Assembly (NCBI RefSeq): GCF_022815725.1 | Contig: NZ_JALGRF010000003.1 | Coordinates: 372,001 to 436,000 of the forward strand | Source of the DNA: Streptomyces sp. APSN-46.1 | GTDB lineage: Bacteria; Actinomycetota; Actinomycetes; Streptomycetales; Streptomycetaceae | Direction: 5' to 3' | DNA: 64,000 nucleotides | Part shown: positions 1-7,535 of the stretch, piece after piece | How the letters are laid out: every line of letters begins with the position of its first letter | Position numbering within the stretch: position 1 is the first letter of the stretch | Notes under the pieces: model-generated | The model's input: only the letters and a program-made list of their open reading frames with translations | Database searches by the model: none | What the model was told of the DNA's origin: nothing | Translations under genes and position numbers: made by a program

Positions 1-171
1 ATCGCGGTGATCGCCCTCGCGATCGGCATCGGAATGCGCCTGATCCACCTGCTCAACGCCCAGCACGACGCCCGGATCGCGGCCCACCACTTCAGCGACC
101 CCCTGCCGAGACCTCCCGGCCTGCCGGACGACACCAGTCGTCGAGCCCACCACACGGATGCCGACCGGTGA
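1..171 (+). CDS. C-terminal end of a small membrane protein (partial)
   Basis: The frame is open from base 1 and stops with TGA at 169-171, so only the last 56 residues are in the window. It begins with a hydrophobic stretch (IAVIALAIGIG), then a His/Arg-rich cytoplasmic-looking tail. It is followed at close range by two small same-strand genes, the arrangement seen in transfer or spread gene clusters of actinomycete integrative elements. Part of its tail, from about base 127, is repeated near 27.8 kb. The family cannot be named from this fragment. Confidence 0.5.
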   Translation: MAVIALAIGIGMRLIHLLNAQHDARIAAHHFSDPLPRPPGLPDDTSRRAHHTDADR

Positions 172-267
172 GGAACAGACCTTCCTCCGACCGGGGGCAG
201 CGGGCGGGGCGCCACGGCGCCCCCACCCGCCGGCTTCTCACCCACCCCGAAGGGAACACGCCCACGT

Positions 268-532
268 GAAGTACATCGAGACCCAGACACTGCCCTCGCT
301 CGGACACGCCGAGGTGCGGATCATCGCGCACACGCCCGAAGCCGCCCGAGCGGTCGCGGAGGCGCTTCGCCACTGCTTCGCGGGCACGGAACAGCGCAGC
401 TATCCCGGCCTCGACGGCGACACCCGCCTCCACCTCACCGTGGACACTGCAACACCCGCCGGCCCCGCTCGCTCCTGGCTGGCCGCCAGCAGGACGCCCG
501 CTGGCACCGGCGCCCACTCCGACGAGACCTGA
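268..532 (+). CDS. small conserved element-associated protein
   Basis: I chose the GTG at 268 because GAAGGGA lies at a good distance upstream (251-257); an upstream ATG at 158 has no such site and would overlap the previous gene. The product is about 87 residues, soluble, beginning VKYIETQTLP, with no membrane segment. The first codons and the ribosome-binding site are copied at 27.95 kb, where the frame is cut after 11 codons. Function unknown; its position between a membrane-protein end and a winged-helix protein suggests a remnant of an integrative element. Confidence 0.55.
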
Positions 533-582
533 GAGCCCCGACGGGCCCCGGAGCCCACTCCCGCACACGAGAGGACGCGGTC

Positions 583-855
583 ATGGCGACACTGCACGAA
601 CGCAAGACCTACCGCGAACAGGTGCTCCGTGTCCTGTACGAAGCCGTCGAAGGCAACCGGCTCCTCGGCATCACCGGAGCACAGCTGCGGCGCGACCTCC
701 ACGTACCGGAACAGGACCTGGCCGCCGCCTGCACCTACCTGGCGGGCGAAGGCCTGATCACCGTCGACTGGGAACCGGGCAACACCCCCGCGATGGTCAC
801 CCTCACCCACGCGGGAATCCGGCGCATGGAGGCCGAGGAGGAAGAGCACAGCTGA
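583..855 (+). CDS. winged helix-turn-helix protein
   Basis: This 90-residue protein has the pattern of a compact winged helix: a helix with the stretch EQVLRVLYEAVEG, a second helix around GAQLRRDLHVPEQDL, a helix starting AAACTYLAGEGLI, then a beta wing and an acidic C-terminus. It starts 50 bases after the upstream gene with GAGAGGACG before the ATG. It probably regulates or structurally supports the adjacent mobile-element genes; no effector domain is present. The DNA-binding role is inferred from the predicted fold only. Confidence 0.55.
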   Translation: MATLHERKTYREQVLRVLYEAVEGNRLLGITGAQLRRDLHVPEQDLAAACTYLAGEGLITVDWEPGNTPAMVTLTHAGIRRMEAEEEEHS

Positions 856-1196
856 AATCCCCTCGCACACGCGAACAGGGCCTGGCGCCTCCGTACCAGC
901 GCTTCAGTTGCGCGCCCCCGGCACAGCAAGAAGGTTTCACGGCGTCATGCCGACGGGTGCGCGCCCCATCCGTGCCCTTGGGCGGAAGCGTCGCCACGGG
1001 CGCGCTACTGCCAGGGTTCTCACGGCGATAGGTGGCCTGTACCGCCGCGAAACACACTGGTGCCGGAGAAGCGCCAGGGGCATACCATGATGAATGGGTC
1101 GGTGCACTCTCACGTGCAGCGCCCGGAAGGGCGGCCCCGGCGTGTGAATGTGCCGGGGCCGTTGTATCACCCTCGTCGCGCCGCAGGGAGCGGGAC
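856..1196. other. gene-free spacer with integrase-tail-like sequence
   Basis: I see no convincing gene here. Bases 958-984 contain a CGTGCCCTT-type stretch resembling the motif that recurs at 1780, 8940, 10214, 12359, 17411 and 19520 and that elsewhere is the 3' end of an integrase reading frame on the minus strand. No tRNA fragment accompanies this copy. The last 60 bases lead into the ribosome-binding site of the next gene. Confidence 0.35.
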
Positions 1197-1553
1197 ATGA
1201 TCCATTCAGCCGATATCCGCGAGTGGCGCGACTGCGACGTCGTCGACCCAAAAGGACACAGGATCGGCTCGCTGGAAGCGATCTACGTGCACACCGCTAC
1301 CGACGAACCGGCCATGGCCACGGTCCTCACCGGCTTGCCCACCCGCCGGCGCCTGGTCTTCGTTCCTCTCGACGAGGCGATCGTGGGACCCGGCTACGTC
1401 AAGGTCGCGCACGCCAAGGCAGTCGTGAAGAAGGCCCCGGCCATCGGCACTGATGACATCCTGCCCGCCGAGCAGGAAGAAGCGATCTTCAAGCACTACG
1501 AGATGGCCTACCAGCCCGGCGCCCACGGCGAACGGAAGCTCGCGCGCCGCTGA
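1197..1553 (+). CDS. PRC-barrel domain protein
   Basis: The 118-residue product shows a PRC-barrel pattern: residues about 5-30 read IREWRDCDVVDPKGHRIGSL, followed by alternating hydrophobic strands (TVLTGLPTRRRLVFVPLDEA, VKVAHAKAVV) and an acidic then basic tail. PRC-barrel proteins in Streptomyces are small cytoplasmic proteins tied to stress or RNA-related functions; the exact role here is unknown. The ATG at 1197 is preceded by GCAGGGAGCGGG. A tiny membrane protein follows 35 bases downstream, so the two may be co-transcribed. Confidence 0.7.
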   Translation: MIHSADIREWRDCDVVDPKGHRIGSLEAIYVHTATDEPAMATVLTGLPTRRRLVFVPLDEAIVGPGYVKVAHAKAVVKKAPAIGTDDILPAEQEEAIFKHYEMAYQPGAHGERKLARR

Positions 1554-1588
1554 CCGCCCCGAGCCCCGTGCCAGAGGAGGTGTTCGCA

Positions 1589-1759
1589 ATGGCGATCTTC
1601 CTGTTCCTGCTTCTCGTGGCCGTCATCCTGGGACTCATCGGCGCGGTGGTGGAGGGCATGCTCTATCTCCTGATCATCGCCATCCTGCTGGTCGTGGCCG
1701 ACGTGGCCTTCATCGCCACACGACGGTTCCGACGCTCGCATCGCAGCCACCTTCGGTAG
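1589..1759 (+). CDS. small hydrophobic membrane protein
   Basis: The ATG at 1589 has a strong AGAGGAGG at 1573-1580. The 56-residue product is nearly all hydrophobic: one or two membrane segments (FLFLLLVAVILGLIGAVV and LLIIAILLVVADVAFI) and a basic tail RRFRRSHRSHLR, giving a cytoplasmic C-terminus. Such peptides are common near stress proteins in Streptomyces and have no assigned function. The gene overlaps the tail of the integrase pseudogene on the other strand. Confidence 0.65.
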   Translation: MAIFLFLLLVAVILGLIGAVVEGMLYLLIIAILLVVADVAFIATRRFRRSHRSHLR

Positions 1760-2449
1760 TACTCGCAGGGGCCTTCCACCCGTGCCCCATCCGTGCCCTT
1801 CGGAGGGGTGAACAGCGGCCGACAGGGGTACAGAGGCACCCTCGCTCCGCTCGGTGCCGGCAGCCGTGGCACGAGCTGATGCACGGCCGCGACCGCAGTC
1901 CTCTCCGGACGCCGGTCCCCCTGGGCTCGCTGGCGGCGGACGTCGGCGTCGATGTTGTCGGCGAGCGTGCGCTGGTGCGCCTTGGTGGAGTGCTGATAGA
2001 TCAACTGGGCTCCCTCGGACGACTGGCCCGCGCGGACCATAAGGTCCTTCAGCTTGGCGCCCGTGTCGGCCGCGAGGATGTTGCCGGTATGGCGCAGGTC
2101 GTAAAAGCGGAACTCCTTCGGCATGCCGACCGCGTCACGGGCCTTGCGCCACTTGCGGCCGAAGGTGGTGCCACGCAGGGCCGCGCCCTTCTCCCCCACG
2201 AACACGAGGCCGTTCGGGCCGGGCTGGGCGAACCAGTCCAGGTGTCGGCGGACGTCGCGGAGGACGAAGCCGGGCAGCATGATCTACCGTTTGCCCGCCC
2301 GGGACTTGGGGTCGCCGATCACCCGGCGGCCGGTGTTCAGCTCGGGAGCCGCCCGTCGGACGCGGACGGATCCGGTGTCGAGGTCGATATCGCCGCGGCG
2401 CAGCTCGGCCCCGGTCTGGCCGGCGGGGGCTTCTCGAATGGGTGGGGTA
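1663..2449 (-). pseudogene. truncated tyrosine integrase
   Basis: On the minus strand the C-terminal catalytic half of a tyrosine site-specific recombinase can be read. It has the DLRHTGN box, GQSSEGAQLIYQHS with the likely nucleophilic tyrosine, and upstream GAELRRGDIDLDTG. An amber codon at 2286-2284 interrupts the frame in place, and everything before about 2449 (arm-binding and core-binding regions) is missing. The end of the frame runs through the 1780-1826 motif that recurs as integrase-tail scars. This is a dead integrase from a pSAM2-type integrative element; the last ~40 codons before the nominal stop at 1663 are probably not original. Confidence 0.8.
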
Positions 2450-2454
2450 GCAGG

Positions 2455-2892
2455 TCAGGCGCGGGCGGCTTCGTGGGCCAGGGCGCGGCGCATCAGAGTG
2501 AGCGCGACGTCCGGGGCGTCGTCGGTGCGGTCCAGGTAGACGTACACGCGCTGATCACTGTCATTGCTGCCGCGGCCATTCTTGAAGCGGGTGGCGGGGT
2601 GTCCGTGGAATCCGGTGACGTGATCGTGGGGGATGAGGATTTCGACGCGTCCGGATCCGTAGATCAGGTAGGCGGCATTACGGGTCTCGTCGCTCTTGTT
2701 GCTGATCGCTATGTACTGGTGCGGGTCGGTGTTGCCGGGGCGCGGGGTACGCAGGTCGGCAGTGACATGGCGGTCATCCAGGACCCGGCACAGCCATTCC
2801 CACGAGGTCAGGCAGGCGCCGGGGTTGGCGGCGGTCCGTTCGGCGACGGCCGCGAACAGGGCGGCTCGCTCGGAGATGCTCAGGTGCTGCAT
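2455..2892 (-). CDS. conserved unknown protein, paralogue A
   Basis: The 145-residue protein starts at the ATG at 2892 behind GAAAGGAACC. It is soluble, with a helical N-terminus (SISERAALFAAVAERTAANP), a central strand-rich part (AAYLIYGSGRVEILIP) and a helical end (APDVALTLMRRALAHE). A paralogue at 4194-4634 shares these blocks in the same order, and both genes share a conserved upstream leader. I do not recognise the family. The gene ends six bases from the integrase remnant, so it may be cargo of the same element. Confidence 0.65.
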   Translation of the reverse strand: MQHLSISERAALFAAVAERTAANPGACLTSWEWLCRVLDDRHVTADLRTPRPGNTDPHQYIAISNKSDETRNAAYLIYGSGRVEILIPHDHVTGFHGHPATRFKNGRGSNDSDQRVYVYLDRTDDAPDVALTLMRRALAHEAARA

Positions 2893-2918
2893 GGGGGTGG
2901 TTCCTTTCGGGGGTGGGC

Positions 2919-2953
2919 CTGCCGTTCGCCGGCAGAGCTCGAGTAAAACGGGT
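2919..2953 (-). promoter_or_regulatory. conserved leader with stem-loop, copy A
   Basis: Upstream of paralogue A the minus strand has a small hairpin (CTGCCG, 5-nt loop, CGGCAG at 2919-2935) next to an ACTCGAGCTC block and CCCGTT. The same order (CCCGTT, ACTCGAGCTC, hairpin, ribosome-binding site) precedes paralogue B at 4661-4696. Conservation outside the reading frame suggests a shared operator or RNA control element. Confidence 0.45.
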
Positions 2954-3019
2954 TCGGTGGTGTGGTTGGGTGGGGCCGGCGGCCGGGCGGTGGTTGGTGC
3001 ACCGGCGGCCGCCCCGTCT

Positions 3020-3631
3020 TCACGGGCAGGTCTCATCCGTCTTGACGGTGTCGAACGTGACGCGAGTGGTCAGGTCGTACGTGCCCGCCTTGGGGGTCTG
3101 GCTGCACACCTTCCAGTTCCGGTCCAGGACCTGCATGCGACCGGCGCCGCTCGCGTCGGTGGAGTCGAGGAAGTAGAACCCGGCGGCTTGGGCGCCGTCC
3201 TGCGCGGCCTGGAGCTGCTGGCCGACGAAGTTCGGCAGGGTGCCGGTCGCCGGAGCGGGGGCCGGGGCCGGGGTGTCGGCGGGCTTGGGGGCGTCGGACG
3301 GCTTCGCTTCCGGCGCCGGCGCGGCGGCCGGGGTCGCTGTCACGGTGACGGTGGGGCCGGGGACGGTCTTGGTGACGGTGGCCGTGACGGTGGGTGCGGG
3401 CGTCGGGGTGCCGCTGTCGCCGGTCGCTGCGCCTATCAGGGCCAGCACGAACACGATGCCGAAGGCGCCGCCGCAGCCCACGCCGACCTTCTGGCCGGTG
3501 TTCCACGTCTTGAACTTTCCGACGGGGCCGGTCTGAGTCGGGGCAGGCTGGCCCCATGAGGGGGCTTGCGGCTGCGGGCCCGGGTAGCCGTAGGCGGGGC
3601 CGGGCTGCTGCTGGTTGGGGTCGTACGTCAC
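3020..3631 (-). CDS. membrane-anchored protein with C-terminal PASTA-like domain
   Basis: The 203-residue protein has a Pro/Gln/Tyr-rich cytoplasmic start (residues 1-40, typical of actinobacterial DUF4352/Sec-associated anchors). One membrane segment follows (about 50-70, GVGCGGAFGIVFVLALIGAA), then a long Thr/Val/Pro/Ala linker (75-130) and a C-terminal domain starting LPNFVGQQLQAAQDGAQAAG. That opening is the signature of a PASTA fold, which binds peptidoglycan stem or beta-lactam-like ligands. The protein is probably extracytoplasmic. It sits between the two paralogous unknown genes in the same orientation. Confidence 0.75.
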   Translation of the reverse strand: MTYDPNQQQPGPAYGYPGPQPQAPSWGQPAPTQTGPVGKFKTWNTGQKVGVGCGGAFGIVFVLALIGAATGDSGTPTPAPTVTATVTKTVPGPTVTVTATPAAAPAPEAKPSDAPKPADTPAPAPAPATGTLPNFVGQQLQAAQDGAQAAGFYFLDSTDASGAGRMQVLDRNWKVCSQTPKAGTYDLTTRVTFDTVKTDETCP

Positions 3632-3753
3632 GGGGTGGTGCTCCTTCTGGTTGGGTGGTGGTGCGGCCGCCGGTACTTCCTTTACCGGCGGCCGTCTGCG
3701 TGGGCGGGGTCAGTTGGCGCTAGCTCGAACGGGGTGGCGGGGGGCTGCGCGAG

Positions 3754-4152
3754 TCAGGGTTTGCGGCGGTACTCCACCGGCCACAGCCACAGGACGATTG
3801 CCGTGGACAGGGATCCGAGCGGCAGCAGGACTGCGGCCCAGGCGAATGCGTCTCCCGCGTCTTCGCCCCGGCATGCCTGCGTGTCGGCGAACAGGCCATC
3901 GCACTGGGTCAGGTCCGGTCCCTCGGCGGAGAACCCAACCACCAGGGCGATGATGGCTCCGACCAGGGTCACGCCGCTCAGCACGAGCCAGGGGATCACT
4001 TCGGCGGCTGCGATCGTCCAGGTGGCGCGGTAGGCGACGTAGGCGACGGGGCCGCCGTCGGACGTCCGGCGCACGTCGGTGGTCTGGTAGACGGATACGC
4101 CCGGCTTCGAGGCGTCAGATGTGGGTATGCCGGGGGACTCGTTCTCGGTCAT
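3754..4152 (-). CDS. two-helix membrane protein of unknown function
   Basis: The 132-residue product has two clear membrane segments (about 48-72, EVIPWLVLSGVTLVGAIIAL, and 104-124, AWAAVLLPLGSLSTAIVLWL). A loop between them holds two cysteines (TQCDGLFADTQACRG) that could form an extracytoplasmic disulfide. It starts with an acidic, Ser/Thr-rich cytoplasmic tail. The ATG at 4152 follows GAAGGAAAACC. It is probably part of the same small minus-strand gene group as the PASTA protein; no family recognised. Confidence 0.65.
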   Translation of the reverse strand: MTENESPGIPTSDASKPGVSVYQTTDVRRTSDGGPVAYVAYRATWTIAAAEVIPWLVLSGVTLVGAIIALVVGFSAEGPDLTQCDGLFADTQACRGEDAGDAFAWAAVLLPLGSLSTAIVLWLWPVEYRRKP

Positions 4153-4193
4153 GGTTTTCCTTCTCTTTCTGTTGCTGTTGAGGGCGTACGGGG

Positions 4194-4634
4194 TCAGCTG
4201 GTGCTGGCCAGCAGTCGCTGGGTCTCGTACGCCAGGGCGCGGCGGCCCAGTTCGATGGCGACGGCCGGGGCGTCTGGCGTGCGGCCGAGGTGTACGTGGA
4301 CCTGCATGGTGGCGTTGTGGGTCTTGAACTCCACGGCCTGGTGCCCGTCGTAGTCGGCGGCCAGGGCTGCGGGCAGCCAGAGCTCTACCCGCGCGGACCC
4401 GAAGATCAGATAGACGACGCTGTTGGCCTTGGGCAGGGACGGCAGGATCCTCACGTACTGCTCCGCCTGCGTGGCGTCGGGGTTCTCCTTGCGGCGCAGC
4501 ACGCTGACCTTGTCCGAGTCCGCAACGTTGCCCAGGTACTCCCAGGACAGGGTCACGGCCTCGGGGTTGGCCTCGATCCGCTCGGCGAACAGCCGCAGCA
4601 GTTCCGCGCGCTCGGCAAGAGGCATGTGGTGCAT
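4194..4634 (-). CDS. conserved unknown protein, paralogue B
   Basis: This 146-residue protein is a paralogue of the 2455-2892 product: LAERAELLRLFAERIEANPE, VVYLIFGSARVELWLP and TPDAPAVAIELGRRALAYE align with the corresponding blocks there. The ATG at 4634 is preceded by GAAAGGCACACCC. Divergence is strong enough to exclude a recent duplication. The function is unknown; the conserved blocks suggest a compact alpha/beta fold. Its leader shares a hairpin and an ACTCGAGCTC element with paralogue A. Confidence 0.65.
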   Translation of the reverse strand: MHHMPLAERAELLRLFAERIEANPEAVTLSWEYLGNVADSDKVSVLRRKENPDATQAEQYVRILPSLPKANSVVYLIFGSARVELWLPAALAADYDGHQAVEFKTHNATMQVHVHLGRTPDAPAVAIELGRRALAYETQRLLASTS

Positions 4635-4660
4635 GGGTGTGCCTTTCTCAGGGCGGCACC

Positions 4661-4696
4661 GCCGGTCGTTCGCCGGCAAGAGCTCGAGTAACGGGT
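4661..4696 (-). promoter_or_regulatory. conserved leader with stem-loop, copy B
   Basis: A short inverted repeat (GCCGG, 7-nt loop, CCGGC, 4661-4677) lies beside ACTCGAGCTC and CCCGTT, in the same order as in the leader of paralogue A. The loop sequence differs in length but is GCGAACG-like in both. Confidence 0.45.
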
Positions 4697-4747
4697 TTGT
4701 GGTGGTGGAGGCTGTCGGCCTTGCATGGGACCGCGCGGGGGCGTGTG

Positions 4748-5029
4748 TCACTGCCGGGCCGGGGTCATCCGGGCCAGGGCTGCGAGGACTGCGCCGTAGT
4801 CGGGGCTGGGGGCGTTATCTGCCCGCTCTACCCGCAGTCGCTGGGCGCGCCGGTCGGCGGCTTCACGACGGACCTCCGGAAGGTTACGCGCCGGCACTGG
4901 CGCGCTTTGCCACGGGTCTGCGGTACGGCGCAGAGCGGCCGCGACGCCACCCGCAGCAGTGACCACCCGTTCCACGACGGTGGAGACGATCCGGTACACG
5001 TAGCTCTTCTTATGCCGGTCGTTTCGCAC
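4748..5029 (-). CDS. possible small basic protein
   Basis: A GTG at 5029 opens a 93-residue frame rich in Arg and Ala (MRNDRHKKSYVYRIVSTVVE, then long helices). There is only a weak GAAGAGCG upstream, and the start overlaps the recognisable acetyltransferase remnant on the plus strand. It may be the end of a longer frameshifted gene, since another frame upstream also reads plausibly (GAVHQALVQIGVEAEIAGLV). Function unknown; it could also be spurious. Confidence 0.3.
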   Translation of the reverse strand: MRNDRHKKSYVYRIVSTVVERVVTAAGGVAAALRRTADPWQSAPVPARNLPEVRREAADRRAQRLRVERADNAPSPDYGAVLAALARMTPARQ

Positions 5030-5423
5030 CGCTCTTCGACAAGTCCGGCGATCTCGGCCTCCACCCCGATCTGGACGAGTGCCTGGTGAACGGCACCCAC
5101 ATCGTCATCATCGATCGGGCCCGGATCGCGCCGGCGTGGCGTGGGCTGGGGGGGTGTAGGGCGGCTGCTGATCAGCCACCTGCTCCGCTGGGTCGCCGGT
5201 CGGGCAGCGCTCGTGGCAACGCACCCCTACCCGATCGACATCCCCATCGGCGAACGGGATGACGAGGCAAGGGAGGCTCGCGAGAAGGCGCTTGTCCAGC
5301 GCTGCTGGCAGTCCTTGGGGTTCGCGCCATTTTCGTGAGGACGTGTGGGTGATGCAGCCACACCTTCGCGCTCATGAAGATGCAGTCAAGCGCCTGGAAG
5401 CAGCGTTCTCCCCATACCTCTGA
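4993..5423 (+). pseudogene. GNAT-like acetyltransferase remnant
   Basis: Joining three plus-strand frames gives one coherent protein: LFDKSGDLGLHPDLDECL, then THIVIIDRARIAPAWRGLGG (GNAT motif A with an R-x-x-G-x-G-like acetyl-CoA loop), then RLLISHLLRWVAG and QRCWQSLGFAPFS, then EDVWVMQPHLRAHEDAVKRL up to the TGA at 5421. The frame breaks at the run of seven G at 5148-5154 and again near 5333. No start is preserved. It is a decayed gene, unless the two indels are sequencing errors; its N-terminal half is already gone. Confidence 0.65.
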
Positions 5424-5786
5424 GCCCAGGCTGCACCAACCGTGCTGCCGACGAGGGGCAATCAGTACGCGATGAACGAATTCACCCACCACAAAGCGGG
5501 GCAGCGGCTTGGCGTTCGGCAAGTCCTGCACTTGGAGACCCTGGAGTTCTCGGGCTGACGACCCATTGCCGGTTGCCGTCGCTGAAGCCCAGGTCCTGCT
5601 GGGCCGACGGTTGGGCGATGTTCACGATGATGGGGTTGGGGTCGGCGGAGCCCTGCCCGAGCGGGCGGGATACGACCGCGGCCGGGCGGTCATCGAGGTC
5701 TGCGGCTCGTCCCGCGTGGGGCGCCCGCCGCCGCCGCCGGGGCGAGGTGGATCATGCCCGCCGGGTTCTGGCGGGCAGCGTCTGCC
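5424..5786. other. region without a convincing gene
   Basis: No frame here is supported by start, length and composition together. One minus-strand frame near 5560-5700 reads like protein (NPIIVNIAQPSAQQDLGFSD) but has neither start nor end I can define, so this may be another gene remnant between the acetyltransferase relic and the TetR gene. Confidence 0.3.
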
Positions 5787-6425
5787 TTAGGGGCGCAGGG
5801 CGTTCATGACGAAGTCGGCGATGGTGTCGGCGTACTCGTCGATGCGGTCGGGCGCGAGTGGTGCGGCGGTGAAGAGGCGTTCGGTCTGGGCACGGCTGGC
5901 GTACATCGCGCCGCCGCCGGAAGTGATCATGTAGAAGATGACTTCGGCAGGAACGGGACGGATCTCGCCGTGGTGGACGAGTTCGTCGCGGACCGGCAGG
6001 AAGCGTGCGACGACGGGGGCGGTGTAGGTGTCGGAGATGTAGTCGAGTCGCTCGCCGGGCTGGCCTCCTTCGATGTTCATCAGGCGCAGGAGTTCGGGGT
6101 GGTGGCCCGAGAAGCGCGCAAAGGTGCGGACGAAGGTACGCAGGCGGTCCCGCAGCGGCGCGGACTCGTCGTCGGAAGCGTAGAGCTCGGCGACCACGAG
6201 CCCGAAGCCCCAGTCGACCGCGGCCTTCCACAGGGCTTGCTTGGAGCCGAACCTCTGGTGGAGCAGGTTGTGGCTGACGCCCAGCTCCTCGGTGAGGGTG
6301 CGCAGCGACACGCCTTGGAACCCATGGGTGGCGAACGCGTGCAGCGCGGCCTGGAGCACCTCTTCCGCGGGGGCGGGGGCCTCGTCCTTGCGCGGGCGAC
6401 CCCGGGTGCGTGCTGCCTTGACCAT
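5787..6425 (-). CDS. TetR/AcrR family regulator
   Basis: The 212-residue protein has a basic RGRPRKDE start and a TetR DNA-binding domain at about residues 17-65 (LQAALHAFATHGFQGVSLRT, then LGVSHNLLHQRFGSKQALWK). A helical ligand-binding domain follows. I chose the ATG at 6425 because it precedes the RGRPRK segment typical of TetR starts; an upstream start at 6479 would overlap the neighbouring gene. It is the last gene of an apparent three-gene unit with an oxidoreductase and a lipocalin-like enzyme. It probably represses that unit, perhaps at the palindrome at 8706-8717. Confidence 0.88.
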   Translation of the reverse strand: MVKAARTRGRPRKDEAPAPAEEVLQAALHAFATHGFQGVSLRTLTEELGVSHNLLHQRFGSKQALWKAAVDWGFGLVVAELYASDDESAPLRDRLRTFVRTFARFSGHHPELLRLMNIEGGQPGERLDYISDTYTAPVVARFLPVRDELVHHGEIRPVPAEVIFYMITSGGGAMYASRAQTERLFTAAPLAPDRIDEYADTIADFVMNALRP

Positions 6426-6475
6426 GGCTTCATCGTATGCACGTGATGGCTGGGTCCGGGAATTGCGGGCAGTCG

Positions 6476-7516
6476 TCATTCGATCTCGATCACGATCTTC
6501 CCCTTGGCGCGGCCGCTCTCGGAGTACTCATGGGCCTCGGCCATCGCGGACAGGGGGTAGGCGCGATCGATGACCGCCTGGACGGTGCCCTTCTCGGCCA
6601 GCTCGGCGAGCAGCTCAAGAGCCGCGCGGTCGGGGCGGAACAGGCTCCAGGCGTACGCGCGACGGTGGCGCTTTTGACTGCTTCGCTCCCGCAGGAAGAT
6701 GCGGACGGCCTGGATTCCACCGCGCAGCAGGCCTTTGGCGTCGACCAGGCTCATCAGGGGATGGACGAGCGTGGCGTATCCGGTGCCGGGCCCGGGACGC
6801 AGGATGGAGATCATCTTGGCCTCTTCGGACTGGTCGGCCAGGCAGATCGCGAAGTCGTAGCGGTCCAGGTGCCGGCTGAAGTCCTGGGTGCGATAGTCGA
6901 AGACCTCGTTGGCGCCCAGGCGGCGGCACAGGTCGATGCCCTGCGGGCCGGCCGTGACGGCAACGTGGGCGCCGAGCGCCCTGCACACCTGGAGGGTGAC
7001 GACGCCGGTGCCACCGGTGCCGCCCTGGAGGAAGACCCGTCGGCCTGTGGCGGCTTCGGCGCGGAAGCCCGCGTCGGTGAGCCCCGCCCACGCGGACAGG
7101 AACGCATAGGGCAGAGCGGCTGCTTCGGCGAAGGAGAGCGAGGCAGGTTTCCGTACGACTTCGGCAGCCTTGACCAGGCAGTACTGGGCGTAGGTGCCGT
7201 GGATGGACGGGCTTTTCGCACCGAACACCGCATCACCCGCCTGGAGTTCACTCACTCCGGGGCCGACAGCCACGACTTCGCCGGAAATATCGCTGCCGAG
7301 GATCTGCGGGAAGCCTCCGATGCCGCGAAGGCGCAGGAGGGCGCGGCCGTAGCCGCCGCGGCGCCGGCAGTCGATCGGATTGACCGAGGTGGCCCGCAGG
7401 CGTACCAGGACTTCGCCCTTGCCCGGCGGGCGCGGGACTGGCACGTCGGCGTATTCGAGGACGTCTTCGGCAGAGCCGAACCCGCTGATCCGTACCGCTT
7501 GCATCGCTCTCTTCAT
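6476..7516 (-). CDS. zinc-independent MDR oxidoreductase (quinone-reductase-like)
   Basis: The 346-residue product is a medium-chain dehydrogenase/reductase of the quinone reductase/RTN4IP1 type. It has an N-terminal GroES-like domain (VLVRLRATSVNPIDCRRRGG, GSDISGEVVAVGPGV) and a Rossmann domain with VFLQGGTGGTGVVTLQVCRA for NADPH. The structural and catalytic zinc cysteines of alcohol dehydrogenases are absent, which fits this branch. It likely reduces an enone or quinone. It lies 19 bases after the lipocalin-like gene and 50 bases before the TetR gene on the same strand, so one transcript is likely. Confidence 0.85.
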   Translation of the reverse strand: MKRAMQAVRISGFGSAEDVLEYADVPVPRPPGKGEVLVRLRATSVNPIDCRRRGGYGRALLRLRGIGGFPQILGSDISGEVVAVGPGVSELQAGDAVFGAKSPSIHGTYAQYCLVKAAEVVRKPASLSFAEAAALPYAFLSAWAGLTDAGFRAEAATGRRVFLQGGTGGTGVVTLQVCRALGAHVAVTAGPQGIDLCRRLGANEVFDYRTQDFSRHLDRYDFAICLADQSEEAKMISILRPGPGTGYATLVHPLMSLVDAKGLLRGGIQAVRIFLRERSSQKRHRRAYAWSLFRPDRAALELLAELAEKGTVQAVIDRAYPLSAMAEAHEYSESGRAKGKIVIEIE

Positions 7517-7535
7517 CTCTTCTTCCGTTCCTGGT

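Noticed and set aside
5172..5531. A 119-codon minus-strand gene
   Set aside because: It lies opposite the acetyltransferase remnant, which gives a far better protein reading; no ribosome-binding site supports the minus-strand frame.
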